Shown here one piece after another: positions 17,116 through 24,505 of a DNA stretch of 26,025 nt; the first letter of the stretch is position 1, and each line of letters starts with the position of its first letter. The stretch comes from VRUE01 sp035605155 (GTDB taxonomy: Bacteria > Actinomycetota > Thermoleophilia > Solirubrobacterales > 70-9). The stretch covers positions 1 through 26,025 of the forward strand of contig DATNHC010000034.1 of the NCBI GenBank assembly GCA_035605155.1, written 5' to 3'. Position numbers and translations under genes: made by a program. The notes under the pieces are model-generated. The model ran no database searches and was not told where the DNA came from. It saw only the letters and a list, made by a program, of their open reading frames with translations.

Positions 17116-17817
17116 TCAGATTGGCTGGCTGGTCGGCCGGATGAGGATCTCGTTGACGTCGACGCCGGGGCGCTGTTCCAGGGCGAAGAGCACCGCCTTG
17201 GCAATGTCTTCGTCGCGCAGCGCCCAATCGCCAGGACGATTGTCGAAGAACGGCGTGTCGGTCATGCCCGGCTCGATCAAGGTGACCTTGATGTCGCGGT
17301 TCTCGTGCATCTGCCGCAGCTCTGCCCGCAGCGCCTCGCCGATCGCCGTCGCTGCCCACTTGGTCGCTGAGTAGAGCGAGCCGGGCAGGGCCCGGCGTCC
17401 GGCCACCGAGCTGGTGATGAAAAAATGCCCGTCGCCGCGCTCGAGCAGGTGGGGAAGGGTCGCGCGGATCGTCAGCGCCACTCCGTAGACATTGGTCAGG
17501 ACCATCGAGCGCCAGTGCTCGACCGACTCCTCGAGGAAGCCGCGAGTGGCGCCGAATCCGGCGTTGGCGAAGACAGCGTCGATGCGGCCGAAGTGGCCGA
17601 GCGCGGCGGCGGCCATCGCCTCGACCTGCTCCCACTCGGTCACGTCGCAGCGCACCGCCAGGACGCGCTCCTCGCCACCGAGCTCGGCTGCGAGCTCCTG
17701 CATCGGCTCCAGCCGCCGCGCTGCGAGGACCAGCCGGCGCGTCGGGGCCGCGGCTCGCGCTGTGGCAGCGCCGATGCCGCTGCTCGCCCCCGTGATCAGC
17801 AGTACCGGATCGGCCAT
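17116..17817 (-). CDS. Short-chain dehydrogenase/reductase (SDR)
   Basis: This 233-residue classical SDR has the cofactor motif TGASSGIG (residues 9-16), structural NAG (85-87), and catalytic Asn109, Ser136/137, Tyr149 and Lys153 (YSATK). A late EPGMTDTPF segment is also typical. Arg34/Arg35 after the second strand suggests NADP(H) preference. The substrate is unknown. The ATG at 17817 starts just before the first Rossmann strand; the open frame runs further upstream through an inverted repeat but without family sequence. GGGAG lies 9 nt upstream of the start. The gene is divergent from ccmE and ends 52 nt from the secreted-protein gene. Confidence 0.92.
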   Translation of the reverse strand: MADPVLLITGASSGIGAATARAAAPTRRLVLAARRLEPMQELAAELGGEERVLAVRCDVTEWEQVEAMAAAALGHFGRIDAVFANAGFGATRGFLEESVEHWRSMVLTNVYGVALTIRATLPHLLERGDGHFFITSSVAGRRALPGSLYSATKWAATAIGEALRAELRQMHENRDIKVTLIEPGMTDTPFFDNRPGDWALRDEDIAKAVLFALEQRPGVDVNEILIRPTSQPI

Positions 17818-17834
17818 AGCCCGATTCTCCCAGT

Positions 17835-17879
17835 TGCGTTCGCTGTTTGTCAGCCATAGCCCGACAAACAGCGAACGCA
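17835..17879. repeat. 17-bp perfect inverted repeat, 11-nt spacer, in the SDR/ccmE intergenic region
   Basis: The arms 17835-17851 and 17863-17879 are perfectly complementary (core GCGTTCGCTGTTTGTC). The spacer is AGCCATAGCCC. It sits between two divergent starts, so it is better explained as an operator pair or cruciform than as a terminator of a gene; there is no T-tract. Confidence 0.75.
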
Positions 17880-17903
17880 CTCTCCTTAGGCGGGGCACCT
17901 TGC

Positions 17904-17909
17904 GATAAT
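17904..17909 (+). promoter_or_regulatory. Candidate -10 element (GATAAT) for ccmEF
   Basis: GATAAT, preceded by TTGC, ends 9 nt before the GTG at 17919. This spacing matches the secG and tRNA-Gly elements and implies a very short or absent leader. Confidence 0.5.
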
Positions 17910-17918
17910 CCGCTGCTC

Positions 17919-18317
17919 GTGGATCCACAGCGCAAGCGGAAGATCCGGCTCGTGGTCGCCCTTGGTGTCGCCGTCCTCCTGGCGGCGGCGCTCGTCTACA
18001 CCTCGTTCAGCGCCTCGACCGAGGCCAAGCAGCCATCGCAGCTGCTCGGTGCTGCGCCCGGCACCAGCGCCGACCTGACCGGCCGCGTCGTGCAGGGCTC
18101 GATCGAGCAAGAGGGAGAGGGCCTCCGCTTCCGAGTCGCTGACCGCGATGGAGGTGGTGAGAGCATCCCGGTGACCTACAGCGGCACCGTCCCGGATCCC
18201 TTCCGCGGTGGGCGCGAGATCGTTCTCACCGGCGAGGTCGAGAACGGGGTCTTCGTCGGCGAGCGCGACACTCTGGTCACCAAGTGCCCGTCGAAGTTCA
18301 CCACGAATGACAGCTAG
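17919..18317 (+). CDS. ccmE: Cytochrome c maturation heme chaperone CcmE (CXXXF variant)
   Basis: This 132-residue protein has a basic N-terminus, one transmembrane anchor (RLVVALGVAVLLAAALVYTSF) and an extracytoplasmic OB-fold beta domain (LTGRVVQGSI to VVFTGEV-like strands). CcmE binds heme covalently and hands it to CcmF. The heme-binding motif, HxxxY in Escherichia coli, reads CPSKF here (Cys123, Phe127): the His is Cys, as in known CxxxY variants, and the Tyr ligand is Phe. The GTG at 17919 is chosen by the anchor position and the -10-like GATAAT 9 nt upstream. The protein ends 8 residues after the motif. It overlaps ccmF by 11 nt. Confidence 0.88.
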   Translation: MDPQRKRKIRLVVALGVAVLLAAALVYTSFSASTEAKQPSQLLGAAPGTSADLTGRVVQGSIEQEGEGLRFRVADRDGGGESIPVTYSGTVPDPFRGGREIVLTGEVENGVFVGERDTLVTKCPSKFTTNDS

Positions 18318-20694
18318 CCTCGGCGGCGTCGCGCTGGCGCTCGCCTTCCTCGCCGCGCTCTTCGCGGTGGTCGCGGCGCTCGCCGCGCGCAAGGGCGATA
18401 GGCGCTGGGTGCTCGCTTCGCGCCGCGCGGTCTACGCCACCTGCGCGTTGCTGACGCTCTGCGTCGCCCTGATCGAGATCGCCTTCGCCAACGACGACTT
18501 CTCCTTCAGCATCGTCCAGCAGCACTCCTCGATCCAGACACCGGCCTTCTACAAGCTGGCGGCGATGTGGTCGAGCCAGGAGGGCTCGCTGCTGCTCTGG
18601 GCCTGGGTGCTATCGATCGCCTCCTCGCTGGCCCTCTACGCGACCCGCGACAGGCTGCGCGAGATCGTCCCCTACGCGACCGCGGTGATGGCCGGCGTGG
18701 CGAGCTTCTTCACCGGCCTGATGCTCTTCGCCGGCGGCGTCAACCCCTTCTCGACGCTCAGCCCGGTGCCGGCCGACGGGGTCGGGCTCAACCCGCTGCT
18801 GCAGCACCCGAGCATGATGATCCACCCGCCGATGCTCTACTCGGGATACGTCGCCTTCACGATCCCCTTCGCCTTTGCGATCGGTGCTCTCGTCACCCGC
18901 CGGCTCGACGCATCCTGGATCCGCGCCACCCGGCGCTTCGCCCTGATCGCCTGGGCGCTGCTCGGCTTCGGTCTGCTGCTCGGCGCCCGCTGGTCATACA
19001 CCGAGCTCGGTTGGGGCGGTTACTGGGCCTGGGACCCGGTCGAGAACGCGGCGCTGATGCCGTGGCTGATCGGCACCGCCTTCCTGCACTCGATCATGGT
19101 CCAGGAGAAGCGCAGCATGCTGAAGGTCTGGAACGCCTGCCTGATCGTCGCCACCTTCGCGCTGGCGCTGCTCGGCACCTTCCTCGTCCGCTCCGGCGTG
19201 CTGCAGTCGATCCACGCCTTCGGCGACAGCACGGTCGGTCCCTACATCCTCGGGCTGATTGCCGTGGTGCTGATCGGCTCGACCGCACTGATCGTCTCCC
19301 GGCTCGACGACCTGCGCTCGCAGAAGCGGATCGACTCGCTCGCATCGCGCGAGGCGGTCTTCGTCGTCAACAACCTGCTGCTCGTAGGGCTCTGCGCGAC
19401 CGTCTTCTGGGGCACCTTCTTCCCGCTGATCGCCGAGCTCTTCACCGGCGAGCGCGCCTCGCTGGCGGCGCCTTGGTTCGACCGCTACACGACCCCGCTG
19501 GCGATCGGCCTGGTGCTCTTCACCGGGGTTGGCCCGCTGCTCGCTTGGCGCCGGGTCAGCTGGGCGTCCGCCAGGCGGGTCTTCCTGGTCCCGGGCGCGA
19601 TGGCCGTGGCGCTCGCCGTCCTGCTCGTCCTCTTCACCGACGCCGCTGCAGAGCAGTGGGCGTTTGCGCTTTTCGTCTTCGCCGCCTTCGCCCTGGTCGG
19701 CCTGGGGCAGGAGTTCTGGCGCGGCGCGGCGGCGCGGCGCTCGCTGCGCGGCGGCTCGCTGCCGGCGGCGCTGGTCGGCATCGTCACGCGCAATCGCCGC
19801 CGCTACGGCGGCTACGTCGTTCATGTCGGGATCGTGATCCTGCTGATCGGGGTCGCCGCCTCCTCCAGCTTCCAGACCAACCGCGACGTACGGCTGGCGC
19901 CGGGGGAGAGAGCGACGGTCGACGGGCGGACCGTCACCTACGAGCGCCCAACGGTCGCTGTCGACGAGCAGAAGTTCACCCTCGGCGCCGTGGTGCGGGT
20001 GGGGCAGGACGGCAAGAGCTTCGTGTTGCGCCCAAGCCGGCGCTTCCTCCGGCCCACCGGCACCTCGGGAGGCACGATCTCGAGCTTCTTCGACGGTGAG
20101 GCGACTACGGAGGTGGGCCTGCAGGCCGGTCTGGGGAGCGATTTCTGGATCGCGATGCGCCCCGATGTCACGGCGGTTCTCGGCCAGGCCCAAGCGGCCG
20201 ACGAGGGCTTCCGAGCCTGCGTGCGCGGCGCCCCCGGCACACCGCCGCAGTGCCGTGCGGTCTCGCAGCTGATGCGCGCAGCTGCTGCCGATCCGGCCCT
20301 GCGGCCCAGCGCCGCCGCCCAGATTCAGGGCCTGCAGGAGGCAACCGCGGCCCGCATCGCGAAGACCTATTTGGAGGACGGGACGCCTGCCACCTTCCGA
20401 GTGATCGTCGACCCGCTGGTCACCTGGATGTGGATCGGCGGTCTGATCGCGTTGGCAGGGGCGCTGATCGCGATCTGGCCAGCGCGCCGGCCGCGGCGCG
20501 CACCGATTGCCGACAACGAGCTGGAGGCGCTCAAGGAAGCCAAGTACCGCGAGATCCGCGACGCTGAGCTCGACCACGCCGCCGGCAAGCTCTCCGACGA
20601 GGACTACGCTCTGCTCGACGCCGAGTTGCGCAAAGAGGCTGTCGAGATCCTCGATTCGGCGAATGGAAAGCCGCAGAAGGTCGTCCAGAGCTAG
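18307..20694 (+). CDS. ccmF: Cytochrome c heme lyase subunit CcmF with CcmI-like C-terminal extension
   Basis: This 795-residue polytopic membrane protein carries the heme-handling WWD domain (GWGGYWAWDPVENAALMPW, about residues 235-255). Conserved His residues occur in QHPSMMIHPPMLYSGY (about 165-180) and in the later loops. After the main membrane part come an extracytoplasmic beta-rich segment (about 540-690) and another membrane helix (about 700-720). The end is a charged cytoplasmic tail, EALKEAKYREIRDAELDHA then GKLSDEDYALLDAELR. That tail resembles the short cytoplasmic segment of CcmI/CycH-type proteins, and the whole protein is longer than the usual ~650 residues. The ATG lies inside ccmE. 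The function is ligation of heme to CXXCH. Confidence 0.92.
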   Translation: MTASLGGVALALAFLAALFAVVAALAARKGDRRWVLASRRAVYATCALLTLCVALIEIAFANDDFSFSIVQQHSSIQTPAFYKLAAMWSSQEGSLLLWAWVLSIASSLALYATRDRLREIVPYATAVMAGVASFFTGLMLFAGGVNPFSTLSPVPADGVGLNPLLQHPSMMIHPPMLYSGYVAFTIPFAFAIGALVTRRLDASWIRATRRFALIAWALLGFGLLLGARWSYTELGWGGYWAWDPVENAALMPWLIGTAFLHSIMVQEKRSMLKVWNACLIVATFALALLGTFLVRSGVLQSIHAFGDSTVGPYILGLIAVVLIGSTALIVSRLDDLRSQKRIDSLASREAVFVVNNLLLVGLCATVFWGTFFPLIAELFTGERASLAAPWFDRYTTPLAIGLVLFTGVGPLLAWRRVSWASARRVFLVPGAMAVALAVLLVLFTDAAAEQWAFALFVFAAFALVGLGQEFWRGAAARRSLRGGSLPAALVGIVTRNRRRYGGYVVHVGIVILLIGVAASSSFQTNRDVRLAPGERATVDGRTVTYERPTVAVDEQKFTLGAVVRVGQDGKSFVLRPSRRFLRPTGTSGGTISSFFDGEATTEVGLQAGLGSDFWIAMRPDVTAVLGQAQAADEGFRACVRGAPGTPPQCRAVSQLMRAAAADPALRPSAAAQIQGLQEATAARIAKTYLEDGTPATFRVIVDPLVTWMWIGGLIALAGALIAIWPARRPRRAPIADNELEALKEAKYREIRDAELDHAAGKLSDEDYALLDAELRKEAVEILDSANGKPQKVVQS

Positions 20695-20697
20695 AAT
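20692..20697 (+). promoter_or_regulatory. Candidate -10 element (TAGAAT) for secG, containing the ccmF stop codon
   Basis: TAGAAT ends 9 nt before the secG ATG. Its first three bases are the TAG stop of ccmF. It is identical to the tRNA-Gly element, with the same 9-nt spacing. Confidence 0.5.
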
Positions 20698-20706
20698 CGC
20701 GCGACC

Positions 20707-20931
20707 ATGTCCACGTTTCTAGGCTTCGTTCAGGTGATCATCTCCGGGGTTCTGATCTTCCTGATCCTGCTGCACTCCGGCAAAGACACCGGCCTCTCCG
20801 GCGCTTTCGGCATCGGCGGTGGCGGCAGCTCCTTCGGCGGTGGCTCGATGGTCGAGCGCAACCTCGACCGCGCCACGGTCTTCTTCGCTGTGATCTTCGT
20901 GCTCAACACGATCGTCCTGCTGAAGATCTGA
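20707..20931 (+). CDS. secG: Preprotein translocase subunit SecG
   Basis: This 74-residue membrane protein has two transmembrane helices (VQVIISGVLIFLILLHS and TVFFAVIFVLNTIVLLKI) separated by the conserved Gly-rich cytoplasmic loop (GLSGAFGIGGGGSSFGGGS). It is an auxiliary subunit of the SecYEG channel. In many bacteria secG follows tpiA, but here it follows ccmF, 12 nt after its stop, with its own -10-like hexamer. Length and layout match the family. Confidence 0.93.
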   Translation: MSTFLGFVQVIISGVLIFLILLHSGKDTGLSGAFGIGGGGSSFGGGSMVERNLDRATVFFAVIFVLNTIVLLKI

Positions 20932-20991
20932 AGCGCAAAGAAAGCGCAAAGCGGCTTGCCCGAATCCGGCTCCTGGTCCGCTTGACTAGAT

Positions 20992-21023
20992 GCAGCGCGC
21001 GACGGAAATCCGCCGCGCGCTGC
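20992..21023. terminator. Terminator hairpin between secG and the convergent secreted-protein gene
   Basis: A 14-bp stem with one mismatch (arms 20992-21005 and 21010-21023, rich in GCGC) and an AAAT loop is followed on the plus strand by a moderately T-rich stretch (TCTTGGTCGTT). Its position between two convergent genes fits a terminator serving secG and possibly both. Confidence 0.75.
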
Positions 21024-21054
21024 TCTTGGTCGTTCGAGCTCTAGTAGCTAAAAG

Positions 21055-21861
21055 CTACGGGTAGACCGTGCTCTGGAGCGTGAATTCAAAGCGGTCGACG
21101 TGCTGTTTGGTCTCGTTGGTGCCGGCAGCGGCAGGCAGGCCGGATTGGGTGTTGACGAGCCCGTTGATGCTGATCGGAATGAAGCCGAAGAGCGTCAGCA
21201 CGCAGCCGCTGGCGCCCGGGGCCGCAAACGAGTTATCGACTAAGACGCCGTTTTCGAACCGTTCCACCAGGGGCAGGTCCGATTCGCCTTGCGTCGGGAA
21301 TTCGCCGGAGATCGGCGTGTTCGGCGGCGGCGGGCTGGTGGTGCCGTAGGTCAAATTGAGTTTGATCGGATTCGTGAAGGAGCCGACGTAGCAGTTTTTG
21401 CCCAGTGCGGTGTTTTCGAGGTGCACCCTGATCGGCAGTGAGACGGTTTCAAGGCCTGCGCCGACTTGGGGCTGACCGGCAATCTCAGTCACCGCCCAGA
21501 GGGTCAGGGCTTCGCTGCCGAGGAACTCAGCAAGCCAGGTCAAGCCGGTCAGGCCGATGACCCCGCCAGGCACTTTCTGTTTGGCGGCCGACATGCCACC
21601 TTGGCTGTTGGCGAAGATTTTGCCATCGAAGGCAACTCCGCCCGAGAGCGTGATGGGACTGGTGATCGGTACGTCCTTGCTGCCCATCTGGAAGTGGCCG
21701 CCGTCAATGACCGTTCGCTGGCAGACAAAAAGCCCCGGGACTTCTGCGGGGCTGGGACAGCCGGCGAAGCGCTCATAACCTGGTTTGGTGGGCGTAGACA
21801 TTGCCGATGGGGCAAGCAGCCCAATCGCAATGAGGGCTGTGCCGATCGTCGAGATGAGCAT
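21055..21861 (-). CDS. Secreted hypothetical protein
   Basis: This 268-residue protein begins MLISTIGTALIAIGLLAPSAMS, a hydrophobic segment that looks like a signal peptide although it lacks a basic N-region. The mature part is rich in Gly, Thr, Pro and beta-strand patterns (ITLSGGVAFDGKIF, LETVSLPIRVHLENTALG). It has four to five Cys, including FAGCPS, FVCQRT, GKNCYVG and SGCVLTLFG, that could form disulfides. A Pro-rich loop (TTSPPPPNTP) divides it. I do not recognise a family with a known function; it resembles uncharacterised secreted proteins of Solirubrobacterales. Base composition looks less GC-rich than its neighbours, so transfer is possible. It is divergent from alkB, with 171 bp between starts. 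Confidence 0.7.
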   Translation of the reverse strand: MLISTIGTALIAIGLLAPSAMSTPTKPGYERFAGCPSPAEVPGLFVCQRTVIDGGHFQMGSKDVPITSPITLSGGVAFDGKIFANSQGGMSAAKQKVPGGVIGLTGLTWLAEFLGSEALTLWAVTEIAGQPQVGAGLETVSLPIRVHLENTALGKNCYVGSFTNPIKLNLTYGTTSPPPPNTPISGEFPTQGESDLPLVERFENGVLVDNSFAAPGASGCVLTLFGFIPISINGLVNTQSGLPAAAGTNETKQHVDRFEFTLQSTVYP

Positions 21862-21957
21862 GCCCAGTGCGCATATTGGCGCATTGCCTTTGATAAAGCT
21901 GAGTAGTTGACAAACCGTGACGAACGTGGAGGGTGGGGTCGAACCGATCTGCCCATG

Positions 21958-21986
21958 TTGCGTTGCTTAACAAAAGCAGCTAACAT
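21958..21986 (+). promoter_or_regulatory. Candidate promoter of the alkB operon
   Basis: TTGCGT (21958-21963) and TAACAT (21981-21986) are separated by 17 bp, a good sigma-70-type pair. Nearby symmetric elements are ATGTC (21985-21989)/GACAT (21999-22003), and TGTCAA (21986-21991)/TTGACA (22015-22020). These are possible binding sites for the TetR regulator encoded in the operon. Confidence 0.45.
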
Positions 21987-22019
21987 GTCAACAACAAAGA
22001 CATAGCTCTGCTGTTTGAC

Positions 22020-22025
22020 AAGGAG
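22020..22025 (+). promoter_or_regulatory. Shine-Dalgarno deciding the alkB start
   Basis: AAGGAG lies 7 nt before the ATG at 22033 and only 1 nt before the in-frame ATG at 22027, so 22033 is the favoured start. Confidence 0.7.
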
Positions 22026-22032
22026 AATGCCG

Positions 22033-23226
22033 ATGGAGGCCCTCACCCATAGCCACGACCACGGGTCGGAGATCGAGCTCAATCCAGCTACCTGGCGCGA
22101 TGGCAAGCGCTACGCCTGGCTGCTCGGCTTGATCGTTCCCTTCGCGCCCTTCCTCGCCTGGGGCAGCGTCGAGCTGACGGGGCTCGACGCCTTCTGGTTC
22201 TTCGGGCCGCTGCTCGTCTTCGTCGCCTTCCCGATTCTCGACATCGCGATCGGGTTGGACGCCACCAATCCGCCCGACAGCGTCCTCAAGTGGCTCGAGC
22301 AGGACCGCTATTACCGCTGGTGCACTTATCTCTTCATCCCGGTTCAGTACGCGGGGCTCGTCCTCGCCTGTTGGCTCTGGTCCAGCGGCGACCTCTCCGT
22401 CTTCGAGAGCCTCGGGCTGGCCCTGACGATGGGCGTCGTCGGCGGCATCGCGATCAACACCGCCCACGAGCTGGGCCACAAGCGCGATGACCTGGAGCGT
22501 TGGCTCAGCCGGGTCGCCTTGGCGCAGACCGGCTACGGGCACTTCTTCATCGAGCACAACCGTGGCCATCACGTCCGGGTGGCCACCCCCGAGGACCCCG
22601 CCAGCTCGCGACTGGGGGAGGGCTTCTGGGCCTTCCTGCCGCGCACCGTCGTTGGCAGCCTACGTTCGGCGTGGGGCATCGAGTGCGCCCGCCTCGACCG
22701 CATGGGCAAGCCTCACTGGACGCTGGGAAACGACATCATCGGCGCCTGGGCGATGACCGTGGCCCTGTTCGCGGCGCTGGCAATCGTCTTCGGCCCAGTG
22801 GTTCTTCCCTATCTGCTGATCCAGGCGGTGCTCGGCTTCTCGCTGCTGGAGGTCGTCAATTACCTCGAGCACTACGGTCTGCTCCGCCAAAAGCGCGAGG
22901 ACGGCCGTTACGAGCGCTGCCGTCCCGAGCACAGCTGGAACAGCAACAACGTCGCCTCCAACGTCCTTCTCTACCACTTGCAGCGCCACAGCGATCACCA
23001 CGCCAACCCGACGCGGCGCTACCAGGCACTGCGCCATGTAGACGAGGCGCCGCAGCTGCCCACTGGCTATGCGGGGATGATCGTCCTTGCTTGGTTCCCG
23101 CCTCTGTGGCGGCGGGTGATGGACCGTCGTTTGATCGAGCACTACGGCGGCGACCTCAGTCGCGCCAACATCCAGCCGCGCGCCCGCCGCCGGGCCCTCG
23201 CTCGCTATGGGGTCTCGGCCTCATGA
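22033..23226 (+). CDS. alkB: Alkane 1-monooxygenase (AlkB, membrane di-iron hydroxylase)
   Basis: This 397-residue integral membrane enzyme hydroxylates the terminal carbon of medium-chain n-alkanes using O2 and electrons from rubredoxin. All His boxes are present: HELGHK (from residue 145), EHNRGHH (174-180), NYLEHYGL (276-283) and LQRHSDHHA (316-324). About six hydrophobic helices surround them. The N-terminus MEALTHSHDHGSEIEL is short and His-containing. The start at 22033 is set by AAGGAG. The stop overlaps the rubredoxin start (ATGA). The arrangement alkB, rubredoxin, tetR is that of known actinobacterial alkane operons. No rubredoxin reductase gene is in the window. Confidence 0.95.
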   Translation: MEALTHSHDHGSEIELNPATWRDGKRYAWLLGLIVPFAPFLAWGSVELTGLDAFWFFGPLLVFVAFPILDIAIGLDATNPPDSVLKWLEQDRYYRWCTYLFIPVQYAGLVLACWLWSSGDLSVFESLGLALTMGVVGGIAINTAHELGHKRDDLERWLSRVALAQTGYGHFFIEHNRGHHVRVATPEDPASSRLGEGFWAFLPRTVVGSLRSAWGIECARLDRMGKPHWTLGNDIIGAWAMTVALFAALAIVFGPVVLPYLLIQAVLGFSLLEVVNYLEHYGLLRQKREDGRYERCRPEHSWNSNNVASNVLLYHLQRHSDHHANPTRRYQALRHVDEAPQLPTGYAGMIVLAWFPPLWRRVMDRRLIEHYGGDLSRANIQPRARRRALARYGVSAS

Positions 23227-23408
23227 GCCGCTGGCGCTGTCCTGGCTGCGGTTACGTCTTCGACGAGGAGCAGGGCCATCCCCGTGAGGGCTTCCCGGCG
23301 GGCACGCAATGGAGCGAGGTCCCCGACGAGTGGGCCTGTCCGGATTGTGGTGTGCGTGACAAGGTCGACTTCGAGCCCGTAGGGCACGGCGACGAGACCA
23401 CGGAATGA
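23223..23408 (+). CDS. Rubredoxin, AlkG type
   Basis: This 61-residue cytoplasmic iron protein has two CxxC knuckles, CPGC (Cys6/Cys9) and CPDC (Cys39/Cys42), that hold a single Fe. The spacing and the FPAGTQWSEVPDEW stretch are typical of rubredoxins. Placed directly after alkB with a 4-nt ATGA overlap, it is the probable electron donor to AlkB. Its stop overlaps the regulator start in the same manner. The C-terminus is short and acidic, with no fused domain. Confidence 0.95.
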   Translation: MSRWRCPGCGYVFDEEQGHPREGFPAGTQWSEVPDEWACPDCGVRDKVDFEPVGHGDETTE

Positions 23409-24037
23409 CCGCTTCCACTACGACCATGGGGGCGAAGGCGACTGCTCGTACGCGCTTCCAAGAGGCAGCGCGCCAGCTCCTGCGCGAGACGCTCTTTGGC
23501 GCAGCCCGCGACGAGCTGCAGCACCGATCGTGGTCGGACATCACGATGTCCGACGTCGCCGGCGCCGCCGGCGTCAGCCGCCAGACTCTCTACAAGGAGT
23601 TCGGCAGCCGCGACGAGTTTGCTCAAGCGTTCGTCATCCACGAGGGGGAGCGCTTCCTCGACGCAGTCGACGAGGCGGTCCGCCAGCACCTCGACGATCC
23701 CCACGCCGCGGTCGCCGCCGCCCTGGAAATGTTCCTGCGCAGCGCAGGGGACGACCCTCTGGTCCGCATCCTGCTCAGCGATGACGGCACCGGGGGCATG
23801 CTCCCCTTCGTCACGACCCAGGGCATGCCCGTGGTCCAGTGGGCCACGGCTCGTCTGACGAGGACAATCGAAGAGGGCTGGCCCCAGGCCCCGCCGCCGA
23901 AGGCCGCTCTGCTTGCCGAGTCCCTGGTTCGCCTCGCGATCAGCTACATCACCGCCCCCACCGGCGGGCCCGAAGAGACCGCAGCCCAGGCTGGCGAGTT
24001 GCTCGCCCCCTTTATAGACAAGGCGCTGGGCGCCTAG
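23405..24037 (+). CDS. TetR-family transcriptional regulator of the alkane operon
   Basis: This 210-residue regulator has an N-terminal helix-turn-helix domain (SDITMSDVAGAAGVSRQTLYKEFGSRDEFAQAF, about residues 40-73) and an all-helical ligand-binding domain. It is the third gene of the operon, overlapping the rubredoxin stop by 4 nt. Comparable TetR proteins (AlkU/AlkX type) next to alkB-rubredoxin genes repress them and are released by fatty-acid products. That role is inferred here from position. Autoregulation is built in because it shares the alkB promoter. Confidence 0.88.
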   Translation: MTASTTTMGAKATARTRFQEAARQLLRETLFGAARDELQHRSWSDITMSDVAGAAGVSRQTLYKEFGSRDEFAQAFVIHEGERFLDAVDEAVRQHLDDPHAAVAAALEMFLRSAGDDPLVRILLSDDGTGGMLPFVTTQGMPVVQWATARLTRTIEEGWPQAPPPKAALLAESLVRLAISYITAPTGGPEETAAQAGELLAPFIDKALGA

Positions 24038-24049
24038 CAGCGACCTGCG

Positions 24050-24501
24050 TTACGCCGACCGTTCCAGGCGGCGTTCGAGGTTGGACTTGACCTCCGGCCA
24101 CTCGGAGTCGATCACGCTGAAATAGGCGGAGTCGCGCAGGCCGACGTTGGGGACGATCATGTGGTTGCGCAGAATGCCCTCGAACTGCGCGGGAAGAGCG
24201 GCCAGCGCAGCCGATCTCGACCACGCGATCGACTGGCGCACGTTGAGGAAGCGCGAGCTGCCGACGATCGTGCCGCCCTGAATCAGCCGCGTTGCAAAAG
24301 GGGCCCTCGCGCCCCGAGGCGCCGCTTCGAGTGACATCTCGAGCCAGCGGTCAAATACCTCGCGGCTCTCGCCGAGGTGTGCGAGCCAGGTCCAGATCTC
24401 GGGCGCGCCTGTGCCACTTCCCAGAGCGCTTCGGCATGCTCCTCCCGCAGCGGCTCGAGCACGACGATCGATCCCTCCAAGCGATCGGTCAGCTTCACCA
24501 C
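24050..24501 (-). pseudogene. Decayed GNAT (RimJ/RimL-like) acetyltransferase
   Basis: The start reads MVKLTDRLEGSIVVLEPLREEHAEALWEVAQ. Near 24405 the frame shifts by one base to APEIWTWLAHLGESREVFD and on to MSLEAAPRGARAPFATRLI and GTIVGSSRFLNVR. At about 24236 a second shift would read PVDRVVEIG (24210-24236). The following ~40 residues that carry the acetyl-CoA binding Q/RxxGxG/A loop are missing. The sequence then resumes with AALAALPAQFEGILRNH and ends DSEWPEVKSNLERRL. The end matches what I recall of this family closely, so the gene was once intact. Two frameshifts plus loss of the cofactor site mean it is not functional. It begins 4 nt after dtd on the same strand. Confidence 0.75.
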
Positions 24502-24505
24502 GCGC

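Noticed and set aside
18994..20577. 527-codon minus-strand open frame opposite ccmF
   Set aside because: Arg/Asp/Gln-rich shadow of a membrane-protein gene, with no family features.
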